64,000 bases of DNA from NCBI GenBank assembly GCA_902579825.1, contig CACHII010000001.1:1-64000 (forward strand). Direction: 5' to 3'. Below are positions 37,478-47,124 of the stretch, in pieces. A program made the position numbers and the translations under genes. Source of the stretch: an uncultured SAR86 cluster bacterium (GTDB lineage Bacteria > Pseudomonadota > Gammaproteobacteria > Magnimaribacterales > D2472). The stretch's first letter is position 1. Every line of letters begins with the position of its first letter. The notes beneath the pieces are model-generated. The model saw nothing but the letters and a program-made list of their open reading frames with translations. It did no database searches and was not told the DNA's origin.

Positions 37478-39745
37478 ATGAATATTTTTCATGCCGAGAA
37501 GGTTCATGATGCTGTAGTTAAAACTACAAAGGCTACTGCAATTGCATCTGCAGTTTTAGTAAGTGCTAATACAATTGCGCAAGATGACATGATGATCGAA
37601 GAGGTTATTGTTAGCGCTCAAAAGAAATCTGAAAATCTTCAAAATGTACCAATAAGTGTAACAACTTTATCTTCAGATGAATTAGATTCGTTAAACATAA
37701 AGGATTTTTCTGATTATGTATTGCAGTTACCATCTGTTTCAGCTGTTCAAAGAAGACCTGGACAGGGACAGATTTTTATGAGAGGTATCTCAGACGGCGG
37801 ACAAACTAATCAGTCATTGCAGGGCCCAGCAGTTGCAATCTATTTAGATGAGTCTCCGGTTACTATGATTGGAGATAATCTTGATATTCATGTTTATGAT
37901 ATTGAAAGAGTTGAGTCATTAACTGGACCGCAAGGAACACTTTATGGTGCTGCATCTCAGGCAGGTAATTTAAAAATAATAACAAAAAAACCATCATTTG
38001 AATTTGATTCTGGATATAACATGAGTGCTGAATCTACAAGAGGTGGTGATGGAAGTACAATGGTTGAGGGTTTTGTAAATATACCCTTATCCAACAATAT
38101 GGCACTTCGTATAGTTGGTTATAATGATAGAGATGGTGGTTTTATTGACTCAGTTCAAGACACTATTACTTATCCTGTTAGTGGAATTTCGAAATCAAGT
38201 GAAGTATTTGTAGATGACAATTTTAATGATGCTGTAAAAGAGGGATATAGGGCTGCATTAAGGGTGGATCTCAATGAAAACTGGAAGCTTGATGTCAATA
38301 CTATGGGACAACAAACATCAACTAATGGTGTTTGGGACCATAATCCAGACGAGTTAGGTGAATATAGTGTAAGTAGATTTTTTGATGATAAGACTGACGA
38401 TGATTGGAAAAGATTCTCTGCAACTATAACAGGTGACTTAGGTTTTGCTGATATAACTTTTACAACTTCTAGTCTTGAAAGAGATTTTGAAGTTTTAAGT
38501 GACTATTCTCATTATTCTATTGATGGATTTGTTGAAGGATATTACACATGTTATGAATACTATTTTGGACCATGTGTAGATCCAAGTATCCAATTTGAGA
38601 ATGATACTCATCAAGAATATGACACAACAGAAATAAGATTATCTTCAAAAGAGAATGAAAAGTTAAATTGGATAATTGGCGCTTTTGAAACTGAGAATAT
38701 TAATGAGTATGATTCACAATGGCGTGTGCCTGGAATAAATCCAGATGCTGCAGTTCCTGAATCAGATGATTTATATTTTCAAACCGATCAAGTAAGAGTC
38801 GACGAAGAATCAGCTATATTTGGTGAAATTTATTATCAATTAAGTGATAAAATTGAAATCACTTTGGGACACAGAAGTTTTGATAATAAAACAAGTCTAA
38901 AAGGATTCGCTGGTACAATTTGGTGGCCAACATCCATTTACGGAAGTTCGACCAGACCAGATAATGTTAATTCTTTATATGATGGCAGTGATAGTACCTC
39001 AAAATTTAATCTCTCATACCAGATAGATAATAATTCAATGATTTATATAACTAGATCTGAGGGATATAGACCAGGCGGAGCAAACAGAGCACCGCAACTT
39101 GGATCCACATACGATGCTGATATTTTGACAAGCACTGAATTTGGTTTTAAATCTATATCTATGGATGGACGATTAAGATTTAATGGGGCAATGTACCAAA
39201 TGGATTGGGAAGATATTCAACTTGGATGGTTCGATTCAGATATTTCACTGCTAGGTCTAGTTGATAATATAGGTAAAGCAAATAGTAATGGTTTTGAGTT
39301 TGATGCTAAATATATACTAAATGACACCACAACCGTATCATTTGGATATGCTAATAACGAGGCTGTTCTAAAAGAGGATTATTATTATCGAGGAAGTCTA
39401 GAAGCCAGAGATGGTCAAGATTTACCATTTACACCAGATACGAAATATAATTTACTTGTAAATGTTGATACTTCAGATAAATCTTATGTTCAATTTAATT
39501 ATGTCTTTGTTGATGAAATGTGGAATGACCTATTTTACGATGACAGAGTTTTACAAGACTCTTATGGAATAGCTAATCTGTCTTTTACAACAATGATTGG
39601 AGACAATGCATCATTACAAATATATATGGATAATATATTTGATGAGGTTGCAGAATTATTTATAAATAATGAGGATATTCAAGTTCTCACCACTGTAAAT
39701 AGACCTACAACATTTGGTGTTAAATATAGTTGGAATTATAAGTAA
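37478..39745 (+). CDS. TonB-dependent receptor, module A
   Basis: A 755-residue outer-membrane receptor. After an unusually long leader region with a hydrophobic stretch (about 18-34) comes the TonB-box-like EEVIVSA (41-47), then the plug with NVPISVTTLSSDEL, IFMRGIS and the GPQGTLYGAASQAGNLKIIT loop. The barrel ends in FGVKYSWNYK. It is paralogous to the receptor at 44621: same leader layout, same box position, same RSEGYRPGG motif in the barrel. A TPR-sulfotransferase gene follows after a terminator. Substrate unknown. Confidence 0.93.
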   Translation: MNIFHAEKVHDAVVKTTKATAIASAVLVSANTIAQDDMMIEEVIVSAQKKSENLQNVPISVTTLSSDELDSLNIKDFSDYVLQLPSVSAVQRRPGQGQIFMRGISDGGQTNQSLQGPAVAIYLDESPVTMIGDNLDIHVYDIERVESLTGPQGTLYGAASQAGNLKIITKKPSFEFDSGYNMSAESTRGGDGSTMVEGFVNIPLSNNMALRIVGYNDRDGGFIDSVQDTITYPVSGISKSSEVFVDDNFNDAVKEGYRAALRVDLNENWKLDVNTMGQQTSTNGVWDHNPDELGEYSVSRFFDDKTDDDWKRFSATITGDLGFADITFTTSSLERDFEVLSDYSHYSIDGFVEGYYTCYEYYFGPCVDPSIQFENDTHQEYDTTEIRLSSKENEKLNWIIGAFETENINEYDSQWRVPGINPDAAVPESDDLYFQTDQVRVDEESAIFGEIYYQLSDKIEITLGHRSFDNKTSLKGFAGTIWWPTSIYGSSTRPDNVNSLYDGSDSTSKFNLSYQIDNNSMIYITRSEGYRPGGANRAPQLGSTYDADILTSTEFGFKSISMDGRLRFNGAMYQMDWEDIQLGWFDSDISLLGLVDNIGKANSNGFEFDAKYILNDTTTVSFGYANNEAVLKEDYYYRGSLEARDGQDLPFTPDTKYNLLVNVDTSDKSYVQFNYVFVDEMWNDLFYDDRVLQDSYGIANLSFTTMIGDNASLQIYMDNIFDEVAELFINNEDIQVLTTVNRPTTFGVKYSWNYK

Positions 39746-39764
39746 TAGTCGTATAAAACTAATT

Positions 39765-39792
39765 AAAGGCTGTATTTAATACAGCCTTTTTT
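39765..39792 (+). terminator. Terminator-like hairpin after receptor A
   Basis: AAAGGCTGTAT / ATACAGCCTTT (11-bp stem, 3-base loop) followed by a T run, beginning 19 nt after the receptor stop. The TPR-sulfotransferase start codon lies 12 nt further on. Confidence 0.88.
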
Positions 39793-39804
39793 ATTTAATT
39801 AGAA

Positions 39805-41400
39805 TTGAATTCATATACAAAAAATAATATTCCAGAACCTTTAATTAAGGCTGCTAAATATATATCAGAGGAAAGACTTAAAAAAGCAGAACCAATATTA
39901 AGAGATTACTTAAAAGAATATCCGATGGATGTTAATGCAATGAAGCTATTGGCAGATATTGGTGTTAAATTTAGAGCATATAAAGATGCAGGATATTTGC
40001 TTACACGTGCACTTGATCTATCTCCTGAATATGATCCAGCAAGATTAAGTTATGCTAATTTATTATATAAAAGACAACTTCCGTTTGAGGCTCTTGAACA
40101 AATCCAAATTCTTTTAGAAAAGGAGCCTAAAAATAATCAATACTTAACATTAAAGGCAGTAAATTTAGCTCTAGCAAATCAACACGACCAGGCATTAATA
40201 ATCTTTGAAAAAATTATTAAAGATCACGGAGTAAAAAACAATCAACTTCATCTAAGTTATGGGCATACACTCAGAGCGGTAGGTAGGATAGATGAGTCAA
40301 TTAAATCCTATAAAAATGCTATTTCAAGCAAAACAGGATATGGTGAGGCATATTGGAGTTTGGCAAATCTAAAAACTTATAAATTCACTGATGATGATAT
40401 GGAGAATCTACATATATTGTTAAACGATAAAGATTGTAAAATTGATGATTACTTTCATTTACTATTTGCTTTAGGAAAGGCAGAGGAGGATGCTAAAAAC
40501 TTTGAATTAGCTATGGCTGCATACACAAAAGGAAATACTATAAAAAGCAAACAGGTGCCTTGGAACTCTAGAAACTTTGCAAATGAATGCGATGAGCTAA
40601 TAAGTTTTTTTACTAAAGATTTTATAAATGAATATAAAGGTTTTGGTGATGAAAATTCTGATCCAATATTTGTTGTTGGTCTTCCAAGATCAGGATCAAC
40701 CCTTGTTGAGCAGATCTTATCATCACATTCTCTTGTAGAAGGAACAACTGAGTTACAGAATATTATTGCTTTATCAAGAAAGATTGCTAATAAAAAAAAT
40801 TCTTCTAGTAAATCTGAATATCCATCCGCTTTAAAAAATATAAAAAGATCAGAATTCAAACAAATGGGCAAGGCATATATTGAAAATACACTTGATCAAA
40901 GAGTAACTGATAAACCTTACTTTATAGACAAAATGCCAAATAACTTTATTCATATTGGCCTAATTCATCTTATTCTTCCTAATGCAAAGATAATTGATAC
41001 ACGAAGAAATCCTATGGATTGTTGTTTTAGTTGTTACAAGCAACTTTTTGGTTCTGGTCAAGGGTTCACTTATTCACAAAATAGGATTGGCAATTATTAT
41101 CTTGATTATTTAAAAATTATGCAGCATTGGGACGAAGTTTTACCAAATAAAGTTCATAGAGTTGTATATGAGGATATGGTGGAAAATACTGAAGTTGAAA
41201 TACGCAAATTATTGGATTTTTGTGAACTTGATTTTGAAGCAGGTTGCCTAAATTTTTTTAAAACCAAGAGAACAGTTAGAACTCCTAGCTCAGAACAAGT
41301 AAGACAACCAATATATAAAAAAGGAGTAGGTCAATGGAAATATTTTGAACCTTGGTTAAGCCCTTTAAAACAAACCTTAAAAATGGAGTCAGAAAAATAA
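39805..41400 (+). CDS. TPR-sulfotransferase, module A (short form)
   Basis: A 531-residue cytoplasmic-looking protein. Residues about 10-250 are tetratricopeptide repeats (for example EAYWSLANLKTYKF), and residues 287-515 are a PAPS-dependent sulfotransferase domain with the 5'-phosphosulfate loop GLPRSGST (292-299) and the 3'-phosphate region DTRRNPMDCCFSCYKQLF (about 399-416). The end carries RTPSSEQVRQPIYK. It aligns with the copy at 47125 but lacks about 120 N-terminal residues of TPR. The TTG start at 39805 lies just after a terminator and has no ribosome site, so the true start may differ. Acceptor unknown; protein, lipid or glycan are all possible. Confidence 0.88.
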   Translation: MNSYTKNNIPEPLIKAAKYISEERLKKAEPILRDYLKEYPMDVNAMKLLADIGVKFRAYKDAGYLLTRALDLSPEYDPARLSYANLLYKRQLPFEALEQIQILLEKEPKNNQYLTLKAVNLALANQHDQALIIFEKIIKDHGVKNNQLHLSYGHTLRAVGRIDESIKSYKNAISSKTGYGEAYWSLANLKTYKFTDDDMENLHILLNDKDCKIDDYFHLLFALGKAEEDAKNFELAMAAYTKGNTIKSKQVPWNSRNFANECDELISFFTKDFINEYKGFGDENSDPIFVVGLPRSGSTLVEQILSSHSLVEGTTELQNIIALSRKIANKKNSSSKSEYPSALKNIKRSEFKQMGKAYIENTLDQRVTDKPYFIDKMPNNFIHIGLIHLILPNAKIIDTRRNPMDCCFSCYKQLFGSGQGFTYSQNRIGNYYLDYLKIMQHWDEVLPNKVHRVVYEDMVENTEVEIRKLLDFCELDFEAGCLNFFKTKRTVRTPSSEQVRQPIYKKGVGQWKYFEPWLSPLKQTLKMESEK

Positions 41401-42098
41401 TGAAACAAATTATTGCAATTGGTGGTGGTGGATTTGGTCGCCAAATAAAAGATTTAAAAATTGAAAAATATATTGTGAATCAATCAAAAAATATAAATCC
41501 ATCGATTTGTTTTATTCCAACTGCAACTGGAGATGATCAAGGCTATATTGAAAATTTTTATAAAGCTTTTGATTCTTTAAATTGCAAAACTTCTCATATA
41601 GATTTCTTTAAGAGAACTATTAAATTGGACAAACATATTGCAAATCAAGATATAGTTTTTGTTGGAGGAGGAAATACCAAAAGTATGCTTGCGGTTTGGA
41701 GAGAGTGGGGTCTTGACGATATTTTAAATAGTGCTTATCAGAATGAAGTAATTATGAGTGGAGTCAGTGCAGGAGCAATATGCTGGTTTAAGAAAGGCAT
41801 AACAGATTCATGGCAAGATCATCAAGCTATATTGCCATGTCTTGGTTTTGTTAATGGTGTTTGTTGTCCTCATTATGATGAAGAACCTGAAAGGATTCCA
41901 TATGTAAAAGAAATCCTCAATAACAAACAAATCGATGAGTGTATTGCAATAGAAGGTTTTTGTGCCTTACATCTAATAAATGATATTCCAAGGTATTCAG
42001 TAAGTTTTAAGTCTGATACCAGTGTTTACTTAGTAAGCTCTAAGAATGAAGAAATTATCCATAATGATCTTAAAAATATAGAAAAGATCATTTTATGA
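41400..42098 (+). CDS. Peptidase E-like (family S51) hydrolase
   Basis: A 232-residue protein of the class-I glutaminase-like fold. The nucleophile is Ser123 in GVSAG; VGGGNTKSML (88-97) and CPHYDEE (about 155-161) match alpha-aspartyl dipeptidase relatives. It begins at ATG 41400, sharing a base with the sulfotransferase stop (TAATG), so the two are translationally coupled; an upstream start at 41352 is less likely. Peptidase E cleaves Asp-X dipeptides in the cytoplasm. There is no counterpart of this gene after the second sulfotransferase. Confidence 0.85.
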   Translation: MKQIIAIGGGGFGRQIKDLKIEKYIVNQSKNINPSICFIPTATGDDQGYIENFYKAFDSLNCKTSHIDFFKRTIKLDKHIANQDIVFVGGGNTKSMLAVWREWGLDDILNSAYQNEVIMSGVSAGAICWFKKGITDSWQDHQAILPCLGFVNGVCCPHYDEEPERIPYVKEILNNKQIDECIAIEGFCALHLINDIPRYSVSFKSDTSVYLVSSKNEEIIHNDLKNIEKIIL

Positions 42099-42126
42099 GG
42101 TAGTTCTCATCATACAAAAACTTAAT

Positions 42127-42675
42127 TCAAAGATAAGAAACAAAATCTTCAATATTTAATTCTGGTATTCTTTTTTTGGTTCCTGTTTCTGTGCCTATAT
42201 AGATATATCCAAGGATTTCCTGATCTTCATTTAGACCAAGATCATTTTGAACATTTCTATTAAAAGCTAATTTTCCTGTTCTCCAAATACAAGAATAGTT
42301 CATTGAGTTTAAAGCAAGCATTATGTTTTGAGCTGCTGTTGCTGTTGATAGTTTTTGTTCAATTCCAGGAACCTTAGGATGTTTTTTCACAGTATTTACT
42401 AAAATAATTATCATTGGTGCCCTATAAGGAGCGTTTTTATACTTTTTTTTTATCTCTTGAGAGGCATCAATAGATTCTGCAAATTTTAGAAAAATTGAAG
42501 AAAGTTTTTTTAATCCATCTCCACTAACCTCAATAAAATTACTTGGTCGAAGCCAAGCATGATCAGGAGCACGCAATGCAGCCTTATATACCAAATCCAT
42601 TTCATCTTTTGTTGGATGAGGCATAGATAGCTCTCGTGCTGAAACTCGATTAAGAATATTATGTAGTGCATCCAT
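42127..42675 (-). CDS. Nitroreductase-family protein, YdjA-like
   Basis: A 182-residue flavin-dependent reductase. It opens with DALHNILNRVSARELSMP, contains AALRAPDHAWLRPSNF (about 32-47) typical of the small YdjA group, ATAAQNIMLALNSMNYSCIWRTG (about 111-133), and GYIYIGT near the end. FMN and NADPH use are expected; the natural substrate is unknown. It is convergent with the peptidase E gene and alone on its strand. Confidence 0.88.
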   Translation of the reverse strand: MDALHNILNRVSARELSMPHPTKDEMDLVYKAALRAPDHAWLRPSNFIEVSGDGLKKLSSIFLKFAESIDASQEIKKKYKNAPYRAPMIIILVNTVKKHPKVPGIEQKLSTATAAQNIMLALNSMNYSCIWRTGKLAFNRNVQNDLGLNEDQEILGYIYIGTETGTKKRIPELNIEDFVSYL

Positions 42676-42729
42676 TTATAAGTGAAATAATAACAGTTAT
42701 GATAAACAATCTAAATTAATTATTGAAAT

Positions 42730-42879
42730 ATGTTATATCAAATCGGAATAATATTAATATTTGTTGCAGCAGCATTAATTATTTCTAAAAAATTTATGAA
42801 CAATGATAATGAAAATCTTATTTATGAAGATGAAATGAATAAAGACGAATTAAAAAAAATTGACGAAGAATTAGATTAG
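42730..42879 (+). CDS. Small membrane-anchored acidic protein, 49 residues
   Basis: A 49-residue frame with a single N-terminal helix (about 3-18), a KK anchor and a highly acidic tail (NDNENLIYEDEMNKDEL...). It is divergent from the nitroreductase and its last 4 nt overlap the end of the BCCT gene on the other strand. The clean helix-plus-charged-tail layout suggests a real gene, though the ribosome site is weak. No family is recognised. Confidence 0.5.
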   Translation: MLYQIGIILIFVAAALIISKKFMNNDNENLIYEDEMNKDELKKIDEELD

Positions 42880-44366
42880 TCTTCTAGTTCACTTCCCAAA
42901 GATTTATAAAATTGTATACAAGCAAAAACAACAATTATAGAAAAGGGCACTCCACATATTACAACTGAGGTTTGAAGTGCAGTAAGACCACCTTTATATA
43001 AAAGAACTGCTGCAACAATTCCTAACAATATTGCCCAGGTAACTCTTGATAAAATCGGAGACTCATCGTGAATACCTACATGACTTTTGGAAGAGAGCAT
43101 TGAAGCTACTAAGGCACCTGAATCTGAAGAAGTAACAAAGAAAGTTACAATTATTAGCAATGCTAGTATTGAAACTGCTGAAGCTATTGGATAGATATCA
43201 AATAAAGCAAAAAGAGCAACAGTGTAATTATTGTTTACAATTTCATTCAATTGGCTTGTTTCATTTATTACTTGATGTATAGCTGCATTACCAAAAATTC
43301 CCATCCATAAAAAAACTATTAATGATGGTACAAATAAAACACCAATAATGAACTCTTTAATTGTCCTACCATAAGAAATTCTAGCTATAAATAATGAAAC
43401 AAATGGTGCCCAAGCAAACCACCAAGTATAAAAAAACAATGTCCAACCATTTTGCCAAGTTGTCGATTCATAAACTTCAGTCCATGTTGCAGACTCAATT
43501 AACGTATTTACATAGGATCCAAAATTTTGAATCAATGCATTTAATATAAAAACAGTGGGTCCAAAAAGAAAAATAAACATCATAAGGATCGTAGCAAGCA
43601 CCATATTAATTTGTGATAGTCTTTTGATTCCCTTATCTAATCCCAAACAAACACTAGCAAGTCCTATCAATGTAATTATTACAATAATTATTACTTGATT
43701 AAGAAAATTTTCGGGTACAGAGAAAACATAGGAGAGGCCAGAACTAATTTGTATTGTGCCTAAACCAAGCGACGTAGTAACTCCTAAGACAGTTGTTAAA
43801 ATCGCTATAATATCAACGCTGATTGCTAGAGGTTTATTATTTGCAACATTCTTTCCTAGAAGTGAGCTTACTCTAAATGGTAGTTTTTTATTATATGCTG
43901 CAAAAGCAAAACAAAGACCAAGTAATGAGTATATGGCCCAGCCATGAAGACCCCAATGAAGATTTGCTAATCCAATAGCCTTACCCGCATTATATGAAAC
44001 ATCACCGTCTATCATGTCTGGGTAAGAATTTAGGTGCATTATTGGTTCAGCTACGCCATAAAATAAAAGACCAATACCTAAACCAGCACTAAATAACATA
44101 GCTACCCAGTTAACATAGGAATATTTAGGAACAGCATTTGGGCCACCAAGCCTGATATTTTTATATTTTGTAAAGACCAGATATATTGCAAATATTAAAA
44201 ATCCATTAGCTAATATTATAATCATCCAGCCTAGATACTTAGACAATGACGATTGTAGATTAAGAAAAAATGTTTCAGAAATATCTGAATTTATAGAAAC
44301 AATTGTCGTAATAACTGTAAGAAGAAGTATGGATAATAAGAATCTGGGCTTACTTAAATTGTTCAT
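42876..44366 (-). CDS. BCCT-family betaine/carnitine/choline transporter, copy 2
   Basis: A 496-residue carrier with the complete family pattern: FSAGLGIGLLFYGVAEP (with the glycine-rich sodium segment), HWGLHGWAIYSLLG, GLDKGIKRLSQIN and the signature WTLFFYTWWFAWAPFVSLFIARISYGRTIKEF, here in canonical WxPFV form, unlike copy 1. It would import glycine betaine or a similar solute with sodium or protons. It lies divergent from the TonB receptor of module B, across the long 254-nt leader. Confidence 0.94.
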   Translation of the reverse strand: MNNLSKPRFLLSILLLTVITTIVSINSDISETFFLNLQSSLSKYLGWMIIILANGFLIFAIYLVFTKYKNIRLGGPNAVPKYSYVNWVAMLFSAGLGIGLLFYGVAEPIMHLNSYPDMIDGDVSYNAGKAIGLANLHWGLHGWAIYSLLGLCFAFAAYNKKLPFRVSSLLGKNVANNKPLAISVDIIAILTTVLGVTTSLGLGTIQISSGLSYVFSVPENFLNQVIIIVIITLIGLASVCLGLDKGIKRLSQINMVLATILMMFIFLFGPTVFILNALIQNFGSYVNTLIESATWTEVYESTTWQNGWTLFFYTWWFAWAPFVSLFIARISYGRTIKEFIIGVLFVPSLIVFLWMGIFGNAAIHQVINETSQLNEIVNNNYTVALFALFDIYPIASAVSILALLIIVTFFVTSSDSGALVASMLSSKSHVGIHDESPILSRVTWAILLGIVAAVLLYKGGLTALQTSVVICGVPFSIIVVFACIQFYKSLGSELED

Positions 44367-44501
44367 TAAACTGCGTAAATAAAAATCTAGTGAAACATAA
44401 ATAGTATAAATTTTCTAGTTATATGAATTGTTTATCTTTACTTATATGCAATTTTTATATCTATATTGCATCATTATTTTAAGATGTTATGATTGTTATC
44501 A

Positions 44502-44577
44502 AGACCGATTTACAGAAATTGCTGGTCTATAAATATGGCTAAACTTCTCTAGGGGAGAATCTTCTGGGGTCACCAGG
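44502..44577 (+). promoter_or_regulatory. Structured leader (three hairpins) before receptor B
   Basis: Three successive hairpins lie in the longest non-coding gap of the window: AGACC-GATTT / AAATT-GCT-GGTCT (44502-44528), TTCTC / GAGAA (44545-44559) and TCTGG / CCAGG (44563-44577), ending 43 nt before the ATG at 44621. The third is short. The block is more GC-rich than its surroundings. It fits no riboswitch class I know; it may be a cis-regulatory RNA or an mRNA-stability element. Confidence 0.4.
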
Positions 44578-44620
44578 CTTGTTTATTTGCAATTTATATT
44601 AACTAACTATGAGGATTCAT

Positions 44621-47053
44621 ATGTTTAATTTAATTAATACAAAAGAACAATTAAATAAAATTAAAAATAAGCTTTCTTTGGGAGTTTTAGGTATCGTTGC
44701 TGCAATGATTCCACAGGCTGCTGAATCACAAGAAAGACAAATCGAAGAAGTTGTTGTTTCTGCTACTAAGAAGGATGAAAGTGCCTCAAAGGTAGCTGTA
44801 ACAGTTACTGCTTTAACAGAGGAAACATTAAAGGAAATGAACGTTTCTAATTTTGATGATTACGTTCAATTTTTACCAAATGTTTCATCAGGTGGAAGAG
44901 GACCTGGTCAATCAACAATCTATATTAGAGGCATGGCTGTTGATCCAGTAAACGTTTTCTTATCTGCTGCTCAGGGTTCAACTCCTAACGTAGCTTTATA
45001 TCTAGATGAGCAACCATTACAAGTTCCAGGTAGAAACCTAGACGTATATGTTGCTGATATGGAACGGATTGAGGTATTGCCTGGACCTCAAGGAACTCTA
45101 TATGGTGCGAGCTCACAAGCTGGTACTGTAAGAATGATTACAAATAAGCCAAAGTTCAATGTTCAAGAAGGCGGCTTTAATATGTCTCATTATGCAACTG
45201 CCCATGGTGATCCAAGTTACTCATATGATGCATATATGAATATTCCTTTGATTAACGATGTTTGGTCAATTAGAGGTGTTTTTTATAAGTCTGAGCAAGG
45301 CGGTTATATAGACAACATACCTGGAACATGGTCTGGTGAAGGTAGAGGAACTTTTGCTTCCTATCCTCAAACGCAAGCACATGTTGTTTCAGATAACTCA
45401 TCACTTGTAGAAGATAACTTCAATGATGCTACATATGAAGGTTTTAGAATTTCTTCAGCATCGTCAATTGGTGATGATTGGGATATGTTAATCACCCATA
45501 TGAGCCAAGATATTAGTGCTGATGGTGTTTTTGATTACGACCCAGCTAAAGGTGACTTAAATGTAAGTAGATTTGTCCCTGATACTTTAGATGATTCATT
45601 CTCACAAACTTCATTAACCTTAGAAGGAAGAATGGGTAAATTGGATGCTTTATACACAGGAGCATACCTTGAAAGAGAATCAGAGCAACAAGTTGACTAT
45701 AGTGGTTATGCAAATGTAGGAGCATGGTTACCATATTATGTATGTAACTATACAGCTTATACACTTTGTGGGCCTGCTACAGTGTCTGTTGAACTTATTG
45801 ATGATAATCAAAGAACAACTCATGAATTTAGAGTGTCAAGCAATGATGAAAGTGATTTACCTTTCTCATATACTGCTGGTGTTTTCATTGATGAGAGTAT
45901 TTTAGAAACTGAAAATGATTATTGTTACCTTGGTACTGACCATCCATTTGCATCTGCAGGTACATGGGCTGCTTATCAAGTAAATAATCCTTTACCAGGG
46001 GCTTGGTCAAGAGAAGGTCGTGTAAGAAGACCTGCATGTAGATTCTTTAATGATCTTAAGAGAACTGAAGAGCAAACAGCTTACTTTGCTGAGGTAACAT
46101 TCCCAGTATCAGATAAGTTAGACGTCATTGTCGGTGCAAGAAAATACGATTTAGATGTTGACTATACAGGTCAATCTAAATTTGGATTTAGAGGATCAAA
46201 CGTAGCAAATGGAAGAGACTATGACGTGTCTGGTGACCATAGTACTGAACCATTAAATATGAATGATACTATTACAAAACTATCTGCAAAATATACTGTT
46301 GATGACGATACTATGTGGTACTTCACAAGATCAGAGGGTTATAGACCTGGTGGTTTCAACAGGGGTGGTGGTTTAGCATCAAGAAACGCAGCATTACCAT
46401 CAGTATTAATCACTTATGGCACTGATGATACTACTAATACTGAAATAGGTGTAAAAACTGTTATGTTAGATGGGACATTAAGATTGAATGCTTCTTATTA
46501 CTGGGTGGATTGGACTGACGTTCAAGTATCTCAATTTGATCCAGTAAATGTTGGCCTACTAACATTTATTGAAAATGCTGCCGATGCAGAAATTAAAGGT
46601 ATGGAAGCTGATATTTTATGGTATCCAAGTGATAACGTAACTGTAGCTAGTGCTGTTTCCTACAATGATACTGAAGTTACAGAAGATAAATCTAGAATTA
46701 TTCAGATATCTAATGTCGGAAGTACTATGCCTTTATCACCAAAACTCCAATACAACATTAGAGTTAAAGTTGATTCAGAGCTTGCAGGTAATCCTGCATA
46801 TACACAAGTTGCTGTGAAAAGTGCTGATAAAGCATATAGTTCACTTGAGGCAGCTAAGCGTCTTGAACAACCATCCTATACAATTTGGGATGCAGCATAT
46901 GGTGTAAATATTAATGGCACTGAAGTCGAATTCTTCGTTAGAAATATTACTGATGAAAGAGCTAACTTCTACTATAACGATCAGGATGATATTCCAAGAA
47001 TTACTACTAACAGACCTAGAAATGTTGGTATAAGAGTATCTTATAAATTCTAA
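44621..47053 (+). CDS. TonB-dependent receptor, module B
   Basis: An 810-residue outer-membrane receptor paralogous to the one at 37478. Two in-frame ATGs exist (44609 and 44621); GAGG at 44611-44614 is spaced correctly for 44621. Long leader with a hydrophobic stretch (about 18-34), TonB-box-like IEEVVVSA (41-48), plug with IYIRGM and GPQGTLYGASSQAGTVRMIT, barrel with RSEGYRPGGFNRGG, ending NVGIRVSYKF. Several Cys pairs occur in predicted loops. It carries a structured leader upstream and a terminator plus TPR-sulfotransferase downstream. Substrate unknown. Confidence 0.94.
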   Translation: MFNLINTKEQLNKIKNKLSLGVLGIVAAMIPQAAESQERQIEEVVVSATKKDESASKVAVTVTALTEETLKEMNVSNFDDYVQFLPNVSSGGRGPGQSTIYIRGMAVDPVNVFLSAAQGSTPNVALYLDEQPLQVPGRNLDVYVADMERIEVLPGPQGTLYGASSQAGTVRMITNKPKFNVQEGGFNMSHYATAHGDPSYSYDAYMNIPLINDVWSIRGVFYKSEQGGYIDNIPGTWSGEGRGTFASYPQTQAHVVSDNSSLVEDNFNDATYEGFRISSASSIGDDWDMLITHMSQDISADGVFDYDPAKGDLNVSRFVPDTLDDSFSQTSLTLEGRMGKLDALYTGAYLERESEQQVDYSGYANVGAWLPYYVCNYTAYTLCGPATVSVELIDDNQRTTHEFRVSSNDESDLPFSYTAGVFIDESILETENDYCYLGTDHPFASAGTWAAYQVNNPLPGAWSREGRVRRPACRFFNDLKRTEEQTAYFAEVTFPVSDKLDVIVGARKYDLDVDYTGQSKFGFRGSNVANGRDYDVSGDHSTEPLNMNDTITKLSAKYTVDDDTMWYFTRSEGYRPGGFNRGGGLASRNAALPSVLITYGTDDTTNTEIGVKTVMLDGTLRLNASYYWVDWTDVQVSQFDPVNVGLLTFIENAADAEIKGMEADILWYPSDNVTVASAVSYNDTEVTEDKSRIIQISNVGSTMPLSPKLQYNIRVKVDSELAGNPAYTQVAVKSADKAYSSLEAAKRLEQPSYTIWDAAYGVNINGTEVEFFVRNITDERANFYYNDQDDIPRITTNRPRNVGIRVSYKF

Positions 47054-47070
47054 TCGTAGATATTTATTTA

Positions 47071-47100
47071 AAAGGCCAGTTATAAACTGGCCTTTTTTTT
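47071..47100 (+). terminator. Rho-independent terminator after receptor B
   Basis: AAAGGCCAGTT / AACTGGCCTTT (11-bp stem, 3-base loop) and a T run to 47100, starting 17 nt after the receptor stop. The TPR-sulfotransferase ATG lies 24 nt beyond. Confidence 0.92.
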
Positions 47101-47124
47101 ATTTAAGTGTATTAAAATTATCCT

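Noticed and set aside
37465-37509. Tiny frame starting at the ATG just before the G7 tract
   Set aside because: It runs out of frame into receptor A for about 14 codons; the G tract is better explained as the receptor ribosome site.
40455-40871. 138-residue minus-strand frame inside the first TPR-sulfotransferase
   Set aside because: It lies entirely opposite conserved domain sequence, with no ribosome site or recognisable features.
44535-44552. Five-codon leader peptide before receptor B
   Set aside because: It is too short to distinguish from chance and has no ribosome site; mentioned only as part of the structured leader.
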